Of a DNA stretch of 47,488 bases, positions 1 to 8,465 are shown in pieces. The stretch is from positions 1 to 47,488 of the forward strand of contig NZ_SSHJ01000027.1 in NCBI RefSeq assembly GCF_005925345.1, given 5' to 3'. A model generated the notes under the pieces. That model had not been told where the DNA came from, ran no database searches, and saw nothing but the letters and a program-made list of their open reading frames with translations. Within the stretch, counting starts at the first letter, position 1. The number at the start of each line of letters is the position of its first letter. Source of the stretch: Pedobacter ureilyticus. GTDB lineage: Bacteria > Bacteroidota > Bacteroidia > Sphingobacteriales > Sphingobacteriaceae. A program made the position numbers and the translations under genes.

Positions 1-146
1 TAACGAGAAAAAACTTGGTGAGATGAATAGTCGGGATTTGAAAAGGCCATTTTTTTGACCTTAGTCATTTATATCATAAATATAACAATTATTCTTGTCT
101 TTCAAATGTTAAAAGCGATTTCCCTGGGCAACTTAGCCGCTTTTGT

Positions 147-154
147 TATTTTTG
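147..154 (+). promoter_or_regulatory. Bacteroidota -7 promoter element ahead of maf
   Basis: TATTTTTG matches the TAnnTTTG consensus of the primary sigma factor of Bacteroidota, 13 bases before the maf start codon. No clear TTTG lies at the usual 19-21 base distance upstream, so only the proximal box supports the call. Confidence 0.5.
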
Positions 155-167
155 GAAAAAATTTGAT

Positions 168-734
168 ATGCTAAAGCTTACCGCACCTATTATACTTGCT
201 TCAAAATCTCCAAGACGACAAGAGCTCTTAAATTTAATGGGCTTAAAATTTGCTGTGGAATTAAAAGACGTAGACGAGAGTTATCCAGAAACATTAAGCG
301 CTCCAGAAATTGCCGTGTACATTGCCGAAAAAAAAGCAACAGCCTTTAATGCTAATCCAGATCAAATTATTATTACTGCAGACACTATTGTTGCCATTAA
401 AGGAGAAATACTAGGAAAACCGAAAGATTATAGCGAAGCGCAACAAATGCTACGTAAATTATCGGGCAACAAACACCAGGTTTACACTGGCGTTAGCATC
501 AATTATAAAGGCAAAATCACTTCATTTTATGACCAAACAGAAGTGTTTTGCAGGCCGCTGAACGAGGAGGAAATCAACTACTATATTGACAATTTTCAAC
601 CTTTTGATAAAGCGGGAAGCTACGGCGTGCAAGATTGGTTTGGTTTGACCGTTGTTGAGCGTGTGAACGGCTCGTATACCAATGTAATGGGCTTACCTAC
701 TGAGAAACTTTATCAGTATCTACTAGAAATTTAA
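168..734 (+). CDS. maf: Maf-family nucleotide pyrophosphatase
   Basis: 188 residues, the usual Maf length. Maf proteins are cytoplasmic enzymes that hydrolyse non-canonical or surplus nucleoside triphosphates (often dTTP/UTP) to the monophosphate and pyrophosphate, a house-cleaning role. The N-terminal SKSPRR motif (residues 12-17) fits the family's S-x-SPRR phosphate-binding loop, and ADTIV followed by GKPKD near residues 70-90 holds the conserved acidic and lysine residues. The ATG at 168 sits just after a TAnnTTTG box. Its stop overlaps the end of the convergent membrane-protein gene by four bases. Family assignment is secure; substrate preference cannot be read from the sequence. Confidence 0.93.
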   Translation: MLKLTAPIILASKSPRRQELLNLMGLKFAVELKDVDESYPETLSAPEIAVYIAEKKATAFNANPDQIIITADTIVAIKGEILGKPKDYSEAQQMLRKLSGNKHQVYTGVSINYKGKITSFYDQTEVFCRPLNEEEINYYIDNFQPFDKAGSYGVQDWFGLTVVERVNGSYTNVMGLPTEKLYQYLLEI

Positions 735-1135
735 GCGTCCAATCTCTCTTTTTTAACACTGAACACTAACAAAATGGCACCAATTGCCAAAATGATCCAT
801 CCCCATTGAAAATGAATAGCCTTACCCAATAAATTATCGGCTATTTTCATCCCAAAGTAATGTGTAGACTTGAAATAAACGGCTGCCGCCATTAATAACA
901 CCCAAATAAAAAAAACTCTAGTAAGTAACCTAAAGGCTTTTAACTGTCTAATAAAATAACACAGCGCCGTTATGGCAATAAGCGAATAAGTAATTAGGAA
1001 AAGGCGAACGTCTGTTTTGTACAAACCCCAGTTAACCCATTCAAAAATAATTTTAACTTGTAGTATTGGGCAAAAGCCAGCAACAAAAACTAAGATTAGC
1101 CCAATAAAGGCCATTGGCTTACTTACAATTAGCAT
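731..1135 (-). CDS. Small four-helix membrane protein of unknown function
   Basis: 134 residues with about four hydrophobic segments (roughly 5-24, 45-62, 68-90, 107-126) and a Lys/Arg-rich cytoplasmic C-terminus (KKERLDA). No catalytic motif is visible and I do not recognise a named family. It is the last gene of a minus-strand run, 28 bases after the histidine kinase stop, so it may be co-transcribed with the kinase and could be a membrane partner; that is inference. The ATG at 1135 is the natural start. Its 3' end overlaps maf by four bases. Confidence 0.7.
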   Translation of the reverse strand: MLIVSKPMAFIGLILVFVAGFCPILQVKIIFEWVNWGLYKTDVRLFLITYSLIAITALCYFIRQLKAFRLLTRVFFIWVLLMAAAVYFKSTHYFGMKIADNLLGKAIHFQWGWIILAIGAILLVFSVKKERLDA

Positions 1136-1163
1136 CTTTATTTCTTTTAAGTCGCTAACTTAA

Positions 1164-3005
1164 TCAATTAGATTGATGTTTGCTTTTGTAATCGATAATT
1201 TTTGGAGCCCATTTTTTAATGACTTCTTCTATTTCTGCTGGTTTAAAAGGCTTTGCAATAAAATCTTGCATGCCAGCTTCTAGGCATTTATCTTTTCCAT
1301 CACCAAGTGTATTGGCAGTAAGCGCAACCACAACCGGGAATTCGTATATACGATAGTGTTTCCTAATTTCGGTCGTGGCTACCGTTCCGTCCATAATTGG
1401 CATTTGCATATCCATAAAAATAAGGTCAAAATGTTCTTGTTTAACCATATCTACAGCAATTTGCCCATTCGAAGCTTTTTTACACTCGTAACCTAATTTG
1501 CCTAAAGTTTTGATGATGAGCATTAAGTTAATCTCATTGTCATCTACTACTAATATTTTAAAAGGATAATGGGTAGAAAGTTTATCGTCTAAAACCAGTT
1601 TAACATCTTCTTTTATTGTTTTTGGTGCTTTTTTCTCTACGGCCTCGTTTGTAGTAATAAAAAAAGTAAATACCGAACCTTTGCCAACCTCGCTTTTCAC
1701 CTTTACCTTACCTCCCATCATGGTAATTAGGTTATAAGCAATGTTAAGCCCTAAACCTGTGCCGCCATATTTGCGCATGGTAGATTGGTTTATTTGTACA
1801 AATGGTTTAAAAAGCTGTTTAATTCTGTCCTCGGCAATGCCAATTCCAGTATCTTTGGTTACAAAACCGAGACGAATTTTGCCAAACTCATCTTTATCTA
1901 TTACTGCACACTCTAAAATAATATGGCCTTTTTCGGTAAACTTTACTGCATTGCTTAAAAAATTAAGCAGTACTTGCTTTAGCCGTTTAGGATCACAATA
2001 GATGGCATTTGGAACATTTTTATCAACCTTGAAACTGATAGATAACTGTGGTGTAGACGGTGGCAGGTTTTGGGCGAAAGTTTCGGCAATGAGCGCTCTA
2101 ATATTTACCGAAGTGGCATCTAAGTGTATTTTACCAACTTCAATTTTCGAAAAATCAAGAATATCATTTACAATACGAAGTAGCGACTCGGCACTATTGG
2201 AAATCGTTTTTGCATACTCTCTCTGTTCGGCGCTTAAAGTACCTTGCAGCAAAAGATTAGACAAGCCCAAAACACCGTTCATTGGAGTTCTAATTTCGTG
2301 GCTAATCATTCCCAAATATTCAGTTTTGGCATTATTTGCGGCTTGAGCACTCAATTTTGCCTCGTAAATTTCCTTATCATGCAACAACTGCCTTCTATAA
2401 CTTCGTTGAGAACGGTTATAGAGCACTACTACCATGATCAATATTAACCCGCCAAAGGCAATAACCAAGTATCCCAACCTCTCGTAAAAACTGTCATTTA
2501 GTGAAATTCGGTTCTTAAGGTCGTCCCTTAGCAATTTAACCAACTGAGTAATCAGTGGAGCAGTAGAGCCAATTTTATCACTAAACGCTAGTTTAGGGGT
2601 AAGATTACCGTGTGCATGCGCTGATAATTCGAGCTGTATGGTATAGAAATCTTCTTCTTCAACTAATTTTTTTGCTATCTCTACCGCATCGTGGTTATAA
2701 ATTTCGTTTGCACTCACAAATGACGCCAGTACCTTTTTGCTTTGGGGTATTAGCTTTCGGTATTTTTTTAAACTATCTAGTTGAGTAGTGTCTCCATCTG
2801 CAAAATTAAGATAGGCATGACTGGTCTTCTGTAATGCTCCATTTAATTCCAGCAAACCTGCTACCTGCCCCTGCGTTTGCTTAAAATAAACGGTATTATC
2901 TTTATTATAATACAACAAGGCCACGCCACCACCAATTACTGCCAATATTAACAGCAACTTTACCACAAAGTCTATAAAAATCCGTCTAGATGCAGGCTGG
3001 CCCAT
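1164..3005 (-). CDS. Hybrid sensor histidine kinase with receiver domain
   Basis: 613 residues. A membrane segment at about 15-33, a helical extracytoplasmic sensor region to about 175 and a second membrane segment at about 177-197 come first. The HisKA dimerisation domain follows, with SHEIRTPMNG and phospho-acceptor His236. The HATPase domain has the N box (LNFLSNAVKFT), G1 (DTGIGI) and G2 (GGTGLGL). A C-terminal receiver domain starts near 482, with acidic pair Asp488-Asp489, phospho-acceptor Asp532 (FMDMQMP) and the Lys of AKPFKP. Phosphate should pass from His236 to Asp532. There is no DNA-binding domain and no separate regulator or Hpt protein nearby, so the output is unknown. It lies 17 bases after gldC and is probably in the same transcript. 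The sensor region gives no ligand clue. Confidence 0.93.
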   Translation of the reverse strand: MGQPASRRIFIDFVVKLLLILAVIGGGVALLYYNKDNTVYFKQTQGQVAGLLELNGALQKTSHAYLNFADGDTTQLDSLKKYRKLIPQSKKVLASFVSANEIYNHDAVEIAKKLVEEEDFYTIQLELSAHAHGNLTPKLAFSDKIGSTAPLITQLVKLLRDDLKNRISLNDSFYERLGYLVIAFGGLILIMVVVLYNRSQRSYRRQLLHDKEIYEAKLSAQAANNAKTEYLGMISHEIRTPMNGVLGLSNLLLQGTLSAEQREYAKTISNSAESLLRIVNDILDFSKIEVGKIHLDATSVNIRALIAETFAQNLPPSTPQLSISFKVDKNVPNAIYCDPKRLKQVLLNFLSNAVKFTEKGHIILECAVIDKDEFGKIRLGFVTKDTGIGIAEDRIKQLFKPFVQINQSTMRKYGGTGLGLNIAYNLITMMGGKVKVKSEVGKGSVFTFFITTNEAVEKKAPKTIKEDVKLVLDDKLSTHYPFKILVVDDNEINLMLIIKTLGKLGYECKKASNGQIAVDMVKQEHFDLIFMDMQMPIMDGTVATTEIRKHYRIYEFPVVVALTANTLGDGKDKCLEAGMQDFIAKPFKPAEIEEVIKKWAPKIIDYKSKHQSN

Positions 3006-3022
3006 AAAAATGTCATACTTGG

Positions 3023-3358
3023 CTATCCTTTGGTATTGATACCCATTTTATCTGCAAAATGTGCGCAATAATCTCGTAAATCTTCAACTATATTTTTCTC
3101 TCCGGTAGCTCTTAAAAAGCTATCGCCCATGGTTTGTAATGTTTCATAAAAAAAACGTTTCATTTCATCAACCGGCATGTCTTTAGTCCATAAATCTATT
3201 CTCATAGCATTTTTATAATTGTGGTCCCAAAGTGCTAACATCATTGATTTTGCCGCAACCTGATCTTTATTCTCAGAGTCCGTTGATTCCCAAAGAATAT
3301 TTTCTGGAACATTCTTTTCATCTAACTCTACTGTAATTTTTATTTCTGCTTTTTTCAT
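3023..3358 (-). CDS. gldC: Gliding motility protein GldC
   Basis: 111 residues, the normal length for GldC. The acidic beginning (EIKITVELDEKNVPENILWESTD) and the conserved middle with WDH, LWTKDMPVDEMK and a C-terminal YCAHFADKMGI are typical of the family. GldC is a soluble accessory protein of Bacteroidota gliding and type IX secretion; its biochemical role is not settled, and homologues are widespread in species that do not glide. It sits in the helicase-to-kinase gene run, 30 bases after the small membrane protein and 17 bases before the kinase. No other gld genes are in the window, so its presence does not show motility. Confidence 0.85.
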   Translation of the reverse strand: MKKAEIKITVELDEKNVPENILWESTDSENKDQVAAKSMMLALWDHNYKNAMRIDLWTKDMPVDEMKRFFYETLQTMGDSFLRATGEKNIVEDLRDYCAHFADKMGINTKG

Positions 3359-3388
3359 TTTTATCTCTTTTTTAATGTCTATAACGTA

Positions 3389-3670
3389 TTAACCAAATAC
3401 GCTTATTTTTAACACTAAGACAAAAACAATAGCCAGTATTACAACCATAAGTTGCATTAGCCAAAGTCTTGCCAAAGTGGGAATAAACTTTCTGAAAATT
3501 TGATCGCAAAGAAAGGATACAAAAAAAACCAACAAACCCAACGCAATAAATAAGCCTTTAAACTCTTGGTTGGCAGGAGCCAACAACCAATTTTTATTAA
3601 CAATAAGACCAACTACAGCCATAATGCTAAGGGCAGATACGATGTTTAAGGGGGTTAGCTTTACTTTCAA
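3389..3670 (-). CDS. Small membrane protein with probable TTG start
   Basis: About 93 residues with three hydrophobic segments (near residues 8-24, 36-56 and 68-90 from the proposed start). The frame is open upstream to 3802, but that extension lies inside the helicase tail and is highly basic and unlike the rest, so it is probably not translated. I place the start at a TTG whose first base is 3670, one base after the helicase TAA, reading KVKLTPLNIVSAL. Such close spacing suggests translational coupling to the helicase. No family is recognised. The alternative is a later in-frame start, which would cut into the first hydrophobic segment. Confidence 0.65.
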   Translation of the reverse strand: MKVKLTPLNIVSALSIMAVVGLIVNKNWLLAPANQEFKGLFIALGLLVFFVSFLCDQIFRKFIPTLARLWLMQLMVVILAIVFVLVLKISVFG

Positions 3671-3671
3671 T

Positions 3672-4985
3672 TTATCTTCGCGATTTAGGTTTGGATTTGT
3701 AGTTTCCCTTTGTAACTTTTTTGTTTGCCGAAGGGTATTGTTTTTTCTTTTCGTGGAACGCCCCCTTAAAGTCGGGATTTTCTTTCCTCTTTTGGGTATC
3801 AATTTCCCTTGCTATGAACTGTTTTTCCTCATAGGGAGTTTCTTCAACAAAAACCTCGCTAGGCAATTGCATTTCGGGGATTTGTTGTCTAATCAGTTTT
3901 TCTATTTTATCAATATAATAGCGCTCTGCTTCGTTATAAAAAGTAATGGCAGTGCCTTCATTAAAAGCCCTTCCTGTTCTGCCAATTCGGTGTACATAAT
4001 CTTCAATAATTATAGGCACATCAAAATTAATAACGTGACTTACTTCGCTTACATCAATACCTCTCGAAGCTACATCTGTAGCTACCAATACTCTTATATT
4101 TCCTTCTTTAAAACTATTGATAGAATTGATACGGGTATTTTGTCCCTTGTTGGCGTGGATTACCCTTACTGCATCTTCTCCCAATCTTCTGGCAATAAAA
4201 CTGTTGATATTATCTGCAACAGTCTTCGTTTTACAGAAAATGATCAGTTTTTTAAATTCTTCTACGTTTTTTAATAGGTATTGCAGCAAGTTGATTTTGG
4301 TTTTAAAATTGGGCACCGCATACATTAGTTGGGTTACCGTTTTAGCTGGTGTTGCCTGTGTGGCCACCTCAACCGTGAGCGGGTTTTTCAAGAAATCGCC
4401 AGCAATTTTATGTACCAAATCGCTCATAGTGGCCGAGAAAAGCAAATTTTGGCGTTTGCGTGGTACAACCTCCAAAATTCGATGGATAGAACCTATAAAG
4501 CCCATATCCATCATTTTATCGGCCTCGTCTAGTACCAAAAACTGCAAGCTACGTGTATTGATATCGCCTGCCAAATACAAATCCAAGAAACGCCCCGGAG
4601 TAGCTACCAAAATATCTACACCTTTTGCAATTTGCTCCTTTTGCGTTTTAGGACCTAGCCCGCCAAAAATAACGATAGTCCTTAAATCCGTGTATTTAGA
4701 AAAAAGCTTAACCTGTTCCTCAATTTGCAAGGCCAATTCTCTTGTAGGCACCAAAATTAGTGCTCTTGGGTTTTCGCCCTGCGCAAATTTTAACTTCATG
4801 AGCATTGGCAATACGTAAGCGGCAGTTTTACCGGTACCCGTTTGCGCAATACCGAACAAATCTTGTCCCGACAAAACTGGTGCAATGGCCTTCTCTTGAA
4901 TTGGCGTAGCTTCGGTAAAACCCGCTTCTTCTACTGCGTTAAGTATTTGTCTATTGAGCTTAAACTCATCGAATTTTTTTGGCAT
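3672..4985 (-). CDS. DEAD-box ATP-dependent RNA helicase (RhlE-like)
   Basis: 437 residues. Motifs in order: Q motif (TPIQEKAI, ~28-35), Walker A (AQTGTGKT, 47-54), PTRELALQ (~80-87), DEAD (153-156), SAT (184-186), and in the second RecA domain the ATDVASRGIDV and HRIGRTGRA motifs. The C-terminal 60 residues are rich in Lys, Glu and Arg (ending KSKPKSRR), as in RNA-binding tails. Such enzymes unwind short RNA duplexes in ribosome assembly and mRNA turnover. The tail, short insertions and order of motifs favour the RhlE group over DeaD, but the subfamily call is tentative. It is the first gene of the minus-strand run. Confidence 0.93.
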   Translation of the reverse strand: MPKKFDEFKLNRQILNAVEEAGFTEATPIQEKAIAPVLSGQDLFGIAQTGTGKTAAYVLPMLMKLKFAQGENPRALILVPTRELALQIEEQVKLFSKYTDLRTIVIFGGLGPKTQKEQIAKGVDILVATPGRFLDLYLAGDINTRSLQFLVLDEADKMMDMGFIGSIHRILEVVPRKRQNLLFSATMSDLVHKIAGDFLKNPLTVEVATQATPAKTVTQLMYAVPNFKTKINLLQYLLKNVEEFKKLIIFCKTKTVADNINSFIARRLGEDAVRVIHANKGQNTRINSINSFKEGNIRVLVATDVASRGIDVSEVSHVINFDVPIIIEDYVHRIGRTGRAFNEGTAITFYNEAERYYIDKIEKLIRQQIPEMQLPSEVFVEETPYEEKQFIAREIDTQKRKENPDFKGAFHEKKKQYPSANKKVTKGNYKSKPKSRR

Positions 4986-5285
4986 AGCTGCGAATTTACG
5001 ATTTTAGATTTATGAAATACGAGTTGCAGATTTTAATGACTGAATTTTGAATGAAGCTAGCTTTCATCAGCGACAAAAAATAACCGATAATTGATTTTGA
5101 GCAAAGCAGTTTCAGCATTTCATCGGCTGCGAAAGTCCTGCTATCCGCTTTACTTCGGGCAAACACATAAGTTTGCCGCTACGTGCCCGCTCCTATCAGG
5201 TTTATTCTACAAAATCCCTTACAAAAACGCCGCAAATGTCAAATCTCATATCTCAAATCTCAAATCTATCTTTATCTTTACCAAC
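4986..5285. other. Intergenic region between the helicase and pyrC
   Basis: 300 bases without a gene. It holds the divergent start regions. The segment at about 5107-5205 (CTGCTATCCGCTTTACTTCG and TGCCCGCTCCTATCAGG) looks like dispersed intergenic repeat material. Near 5240-5265 a short unit (TCTCAAA) is repeated. On the plus strand the box TATCTTTA at 5273-5280 resembles TAnnTTTG and lies only five bases before the pyrC ATG. The pyrC frame is open through part of this region, but the resulting extension does not look like protein of this family. Confidence 0.6.
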
Positions 5286-6620
5286 ATGAGCACAATCTTG
5301 ATTAAAGCAGCTAATATTGTTAACGAAGGGCAAATTTTCACATCAGATTTACTGATTAAAAATGGAAGAATTGAAAAAATTGCGCCAACAATTGATGCGC
5401 CAGCCGATTTAGAAATTAATGCAGAAGGCTTACATCTTTTACCAGGAATGATAGACGACCAAGTTCATTTCCGCGAACCTGGTTTAACCCACAAAGCTGA
5501 TATCTTCACAGAAAGTATGGCGGCCGTAGCTGGTGGTATTACTTCTTTTATGGAAATGCCGAATACGGTTCCTAATACCTTAACCCAAGATTTATTGGCA
5601 GATAAATATGCCATTGCCCAACAAACCTCGTTAGCTAACTACTCGTTTTATATGGGAGCTAGCAACGACAACATTGATGAAGTGCTAAAAACGGATGCCA
5701 AAAATGTGTGTGGCATTAAGGTGTTTATGGGTTCATCTACCGGTAATATGTTGGTAGACAATGAGAAAACCTTAGAAAATATTTTTAGTAAAGCGCCCAT
5801 GTTGGTAGCTACACACTGCGAAGACGAAGCAACAATCCGTCACAACTTAGCCAATTATAAAGAAAAATACGGCGACGATTTAACGATAGATATGCACCCA
5901 TTAATTAGAAGTGCAGAAGCTTGTTACAAATCGTCATCATTGGCAGTGGAACTAGCCAAGCGCTACAACACTCGTTTGCACATTCTCCATATTTCTACTG
6001 CAAAAGAGGTGGCTTTATTTGATCATACTTTGGCATTGGCCGATAAACGAATTACCGCCGAAGCTTGCGTACATCACCTTTGGTTTAACGATGCTGATTA
6101 CGCCACAAAAGGCAATTTTATTAAATGGAACCCGGCAGTAAAAACCGCAGCAGACCAAGCGGGCATTTTACAAGGTTTGCTAGATAACCATATTGATGTA
6201 ATTGCCACCGACCATGCTCCACATACTATTGACGAGAAAAATCAGCCTTATTCGCAGGCTCCGTCTGGCGGGCCTTTGGTACAACACGCATTACCTGCTT
6301 TGCTAGAAATGCACTTACAAGACAAAATCTCGTTAGAAAAAATCGTAGAAAAGGCATCGCACAATGTGGCAACCTGTTTTAATTTAAGCGAACGTGGCTT
6401 TGTGAGAGAAGGTTACTGGGCAGATTTGGTTTTGGTAGACTTGAAAGACGATTGGAAGGTAACTTCGTTAAATACACTGTACAAATGTGGTTGGTCGCCA
6501 TTTGATGGAGAAACTTTTAGAGCGAGCATTACACATACTTTTGTATCTGGTAATTTGGCTTATCAAAAAGGTAAGTTTATGACCAACGAGACGGGAAAAA
6601 GATTGAGTTTCGAGAGATAA
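5286..6620 (+). CDS. pyrC: Dihydroorotase (class I, Bacteroidota type)
   Basis: 444 residues from the ATG at 5286, the start that aligns with the family (STILIKAANIV); the longer open frame to 5091 adds 65 residues of unrelated sequence. Dihydroorotase cyclises carbamoyl aspartate to dihydroorotate, step three of pyrimidine synthesis. Visible active-site elements: DDQVHFREPG (57-66), Lys145 (GIKVFMGSSTG; candidate carboxylated lysine), His177 (ATHCEDE), His235 (HILHIST), Asp309 (ATDHAPH). The first metal-binding His of the usual HxH pair is Gln59 here. The pathway's next enzyme, PyrD, is encoded at 43.5-44.5 kb. Allantoinase or hydantoinase relatives share the fold, but the REPG and STGN motifs favour dihydroorotase. 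Confidence 0.9.
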   Translation: MSTILIKAANIVNEGQIFTSDLLIKNGRIEKIAPTIDAPADLEINAEGLHLLPGMIDDQVHFREPGLTHKADIFTESMAAVAGGITSFMEMPNTVPNTLTQDLLADKYAIAQQTSLANYSFYMGASNDNIDEVLKTDAKNVCGIKVFMGSSTGNMLVDNEKTLENIFSKAPMLVATHCEDEATIRHNLANYKEKYGDDLTIDMHPLIRSAEACYKSSSLAVELAKRYNTRLHILHISTAKEVALFDHTLALADKRITAEACVHHLWFNDADYATKGNFIKWNPAVKTAADQAGILQGLLDNHIDVIATDHAPHTIDEKNQPYSQAPSGGPLVQHALPALLEMHLQDKISLEKIVEKASHNVATCFNLSERGFVREGYWADLVLVDLKDDWKVTSLNTLYKCGWSPFDGETFRASITHTFVSGNLAYQKGKFMTNETGKRLSFER

Positions 6621-6627
6621 TGTTGAG

Positions 6628-6713
6628 GTCGTCATATCGAGCGAGCGTAGCGACAAGATATCTAGCAATTAATATATCCACTGTTAGATTTCTCCTAACG
6701 TCGAAATGACGTC
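6628..6713. repeat. Dispersed palindromic repeat, GTCATTTCGA family, copy 1
   Basis: Begins GTCGTCATATCGAGCG and ends ACGTCGAAATGACGTC, so the ends form an imperfect inverted repeat. The interior holds GATATCTAGC and AGATTTCTCCTAACG. It lies between pyrC and the DUF3810 gene. Copies with the same ends lie at 19441-19544 and, more diverged, 19841-19905. It could fold as a long hairpin in RNA. Confidence 0.75.
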
Positions 6714-6724
6714 GCACAAAAATT

Positions 6725-7792
6725 ATGAAAAGTACAACTATCAAAGTATTTTTAAACACTGCTATATTATCCATTATTAGCATTTTCATTTTTGCTGTTG
6801 GGTTTTTCCCAAAAGTTGTAGAAAATTATTATAGCCAAGGTATCTACCGTGTTACCTCACTTGTACAACGCTATATTTCTTCTATTTTCCCATTTGCCAT
6901 CGGCGATTTTCTTTATGCTTTGCTAATCTTCTACGCCATCAGAAGTGTAATCATATTTATCAGCAAACAGCGAAAAACAAAAAAGCATTACTTTTCTTTC
7001 TGTCTAAAATGCCTCAACTTTGTGTTGATCATCTACATTTCATTCAAACTACTTTGGGGTTTAAATTACTCGAGGCCTAGAATTAATGAGCAATTACAAA
7101 TCAGCGATCAACCTTACAGTAAAGACCAACTTTTAAAGCTCAACACTTTTTTCCTACAAAAATTAGACAGTTTAGGTAAAACGATAAACACCAATGCATT
7201 TAACTTTACCACTAAAGAACTTGAGGAAATTTCGGCTACCGCCTATAATCAATTAGCAGCAAAGCAACATTTTTTTCGCTATAAATACATGGCAGTAAAA
7301 CCAGTAACCAGTTCTTGGTTAGTGAGTAAAACCGGAATTGAAGGCTATTACAACCCATTTTCTGGAGAGGCTAACATTAACCAGCGTTTACCTAATTTTG
7401 TACTACCTTTTGTTACCTGTCACGAAATTGCCCATCAAATAGGTGTAGCAAAGGAAGATGAAGCCAATTTAGTTGGTTATCTCACTGCCATTCATAGCGC
7501 AAGTAGACAATTTCAATATTCGGCCTATTACAATATGTTGAGGTATGTTTTGTTTGAAATTAGGATGAAATACCCAGAAGATTACAATATCATCATTGAA
7601 AAAATCCCTAAAAACATATTAGACAATTTAAAAAAAGAACGAGAATTTTGGGCAAAATATAACGGCGCTATGTCGGTATACATGGGTAAAACCTTCGATA
7701 AAATCCTGAAACTGAACAACCAACGCAAAGGCATTAAAAGCTATCAGGATATTGTGCTTTGGTTAGTGAATTATCACGAAAGGGAGTTATGA
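6725..7792 (+). CDS. DUF3810 membrane protein with HExxH motif
   Basis: 355 residues. Three hydrophobic segments lie in the N-terminal third (about 8-28, 55-80, 94-112), followed by a soluble domain. HEIAH at 233-237, followed by Glu244 and Glu246 in VAKEDEANLVGYL, is the metal-binding and catalytic arrangement of zinc metallopeptidases of the gluzincin kind. This matches DUF3810, a Bacteroidota family of predicted membrane-bound peptidases whose substrate is unknown. NPFSGEANIN just upstream resembles the edge strand preceding HExxH in such enzymes. The ATG at 6725 follows a dispersed repeat; no clear promoter is visible. Peptidase activity is inferred from the motif only. Confidence 0.85.
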   Translation: MKSTTIKVFLNTAILSIISIFIFAVGFFPKVVENYYSQGIYRVTSLVQRYISSIFPFAIGDFLYALLIFYAIRSVIIFISKQRKTKKHYFSFCLKCLNFVLIIYISFKLLWGLNYSRPRINEQLQISDQPYSKDQLLKLNTFFLQKLDSLGKTINTNAFNFTTKELEEISATAYNQLAAKQHFFRYKYMAVKPVTSSWLVSKTGIEGYYNPFSGEANINQRLPNFVLPFVTCHEIAHQIGVAKEDEANLVGYLTAIHSASRQFQYSAYYNMLRYVLFEIRMKYPEDYNIIIEKIPKNILDNLKKEREFWAKYNGAMSVYMGKTFDKILKLNNQRKGIKSYQDIVLWLVNYHEREL

Positions 7793-7863
7793 GTTAAAAG
7801 TTACGTGTTACGAGACTAGATAATTAAAACCCATAAACCAAAACTGGCGATACACGCACCCCA

Positions 7864-8445
7864 TCATCCGTGTATCGCCTCTTTATTTCCGTAGCTTTTA
7901 ATCAGGTTGCCCTCAAATTCAAGCCATTCTTTCCAGCGCTTATCTACATCTACATCAATGGTATATTTACGGGCAAAATTTAAGAAAGTGGTGTAATGTG
8001 TCGCTTCAGAAACCATTAAATCATGGTAAAATTTAGCCAGTTCTTCGTCTTTGATATTTTGCGATAAAACCCTAAAACGTTCGCAACTGCGGGCTTCGAT
8101 CATTGCGGCAAACAACAGTCTGTCTATAAAAGCCTGGTTTCTGCTGCCATCTTTTTTGCTGAACTTAACTAACTGTCCCACATAATCATCCTTACGTTCG
8201 CGACCTAAGGTGTAACCACGCTCTTTAATAATTTGGATAACCATTTGAAAGTGCTCCAATTCCTCTAGCGCAATGGCTGTTAGCTCGTCTACCAAATCCT
8301 GGTGTTCGGAGTTTTGGGTAATCAAGGTAATCGCATTGCTCGCTGCTTTTTGCTCGCACCAAGCATGGTCTGTTAATATTTCTTCGAGATTTCCTTCGGC
8401 GATGTTTGCCCAACGTGGATCGGTAAGTAGTTTAAGTCCCAGCAT
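7864..8445 (-). CDS. miaE: tRNA hydroxylase, MiaE-like
   Basis: 193 residues from the ATG at 8445 (MLGLKLL); a start nine codons earlier is possible but adds MAIFLILRP, absent from relatives as I recall them. MiaE is a ferritin-like diiron mono-oxygenase that hydroxylates the isopentenyl group of ms2i6A37 in tRNA. Glu/His pairs expected for the diiron site are present: the EELEHF segment, EARSCERF and SEATHYTTF, on successive helices. Size and all-helical composition agree. It is divergent from the glycosyltransferase, with a palindromic repeat between. Substrate details are inferred from the family. Confidence 0.85.
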   Translation of the reverse strand: MLGLKLLTDPRWANIAEGNLEEILTDHAWCEQKAASNAITLITQNSEHQDLVDELTAIALEELEHFQMVIQIIKERGYTLGRERKDDYVGQLVKFSKKDGSRNQAFIDRLLFAAMIEARSCERFRVLSQNIKDEELAKFYHDLMVSEATHYTTFLNFARKYTIDVDVDKRWKEWLEFEGNLIKSYGNKEAIHG

Positions 8446-8465
8446 AGGCCGCAAAATTAAGAAAA

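Noticed and set aside
3023..3358. Evidence that the organism glides
   Set aside because: GldC alone occurs in many non-gliding Bacteroidota and no other gld or spr genes are in the window.
3570..4818. Two long plus-strand frames opposite the DEAD-box helicase
   Set aside because: They mirror a highly conserved helicase with all motifs on the minus strand. Their translations are Ser/Phe-rich and match no family.
5091..5285. N-terminal extension of dihydroorotase
   Set aside because: The 65 extra residues come from intergenic repeat-like DNA, and the family starts at the ATG at 5286.
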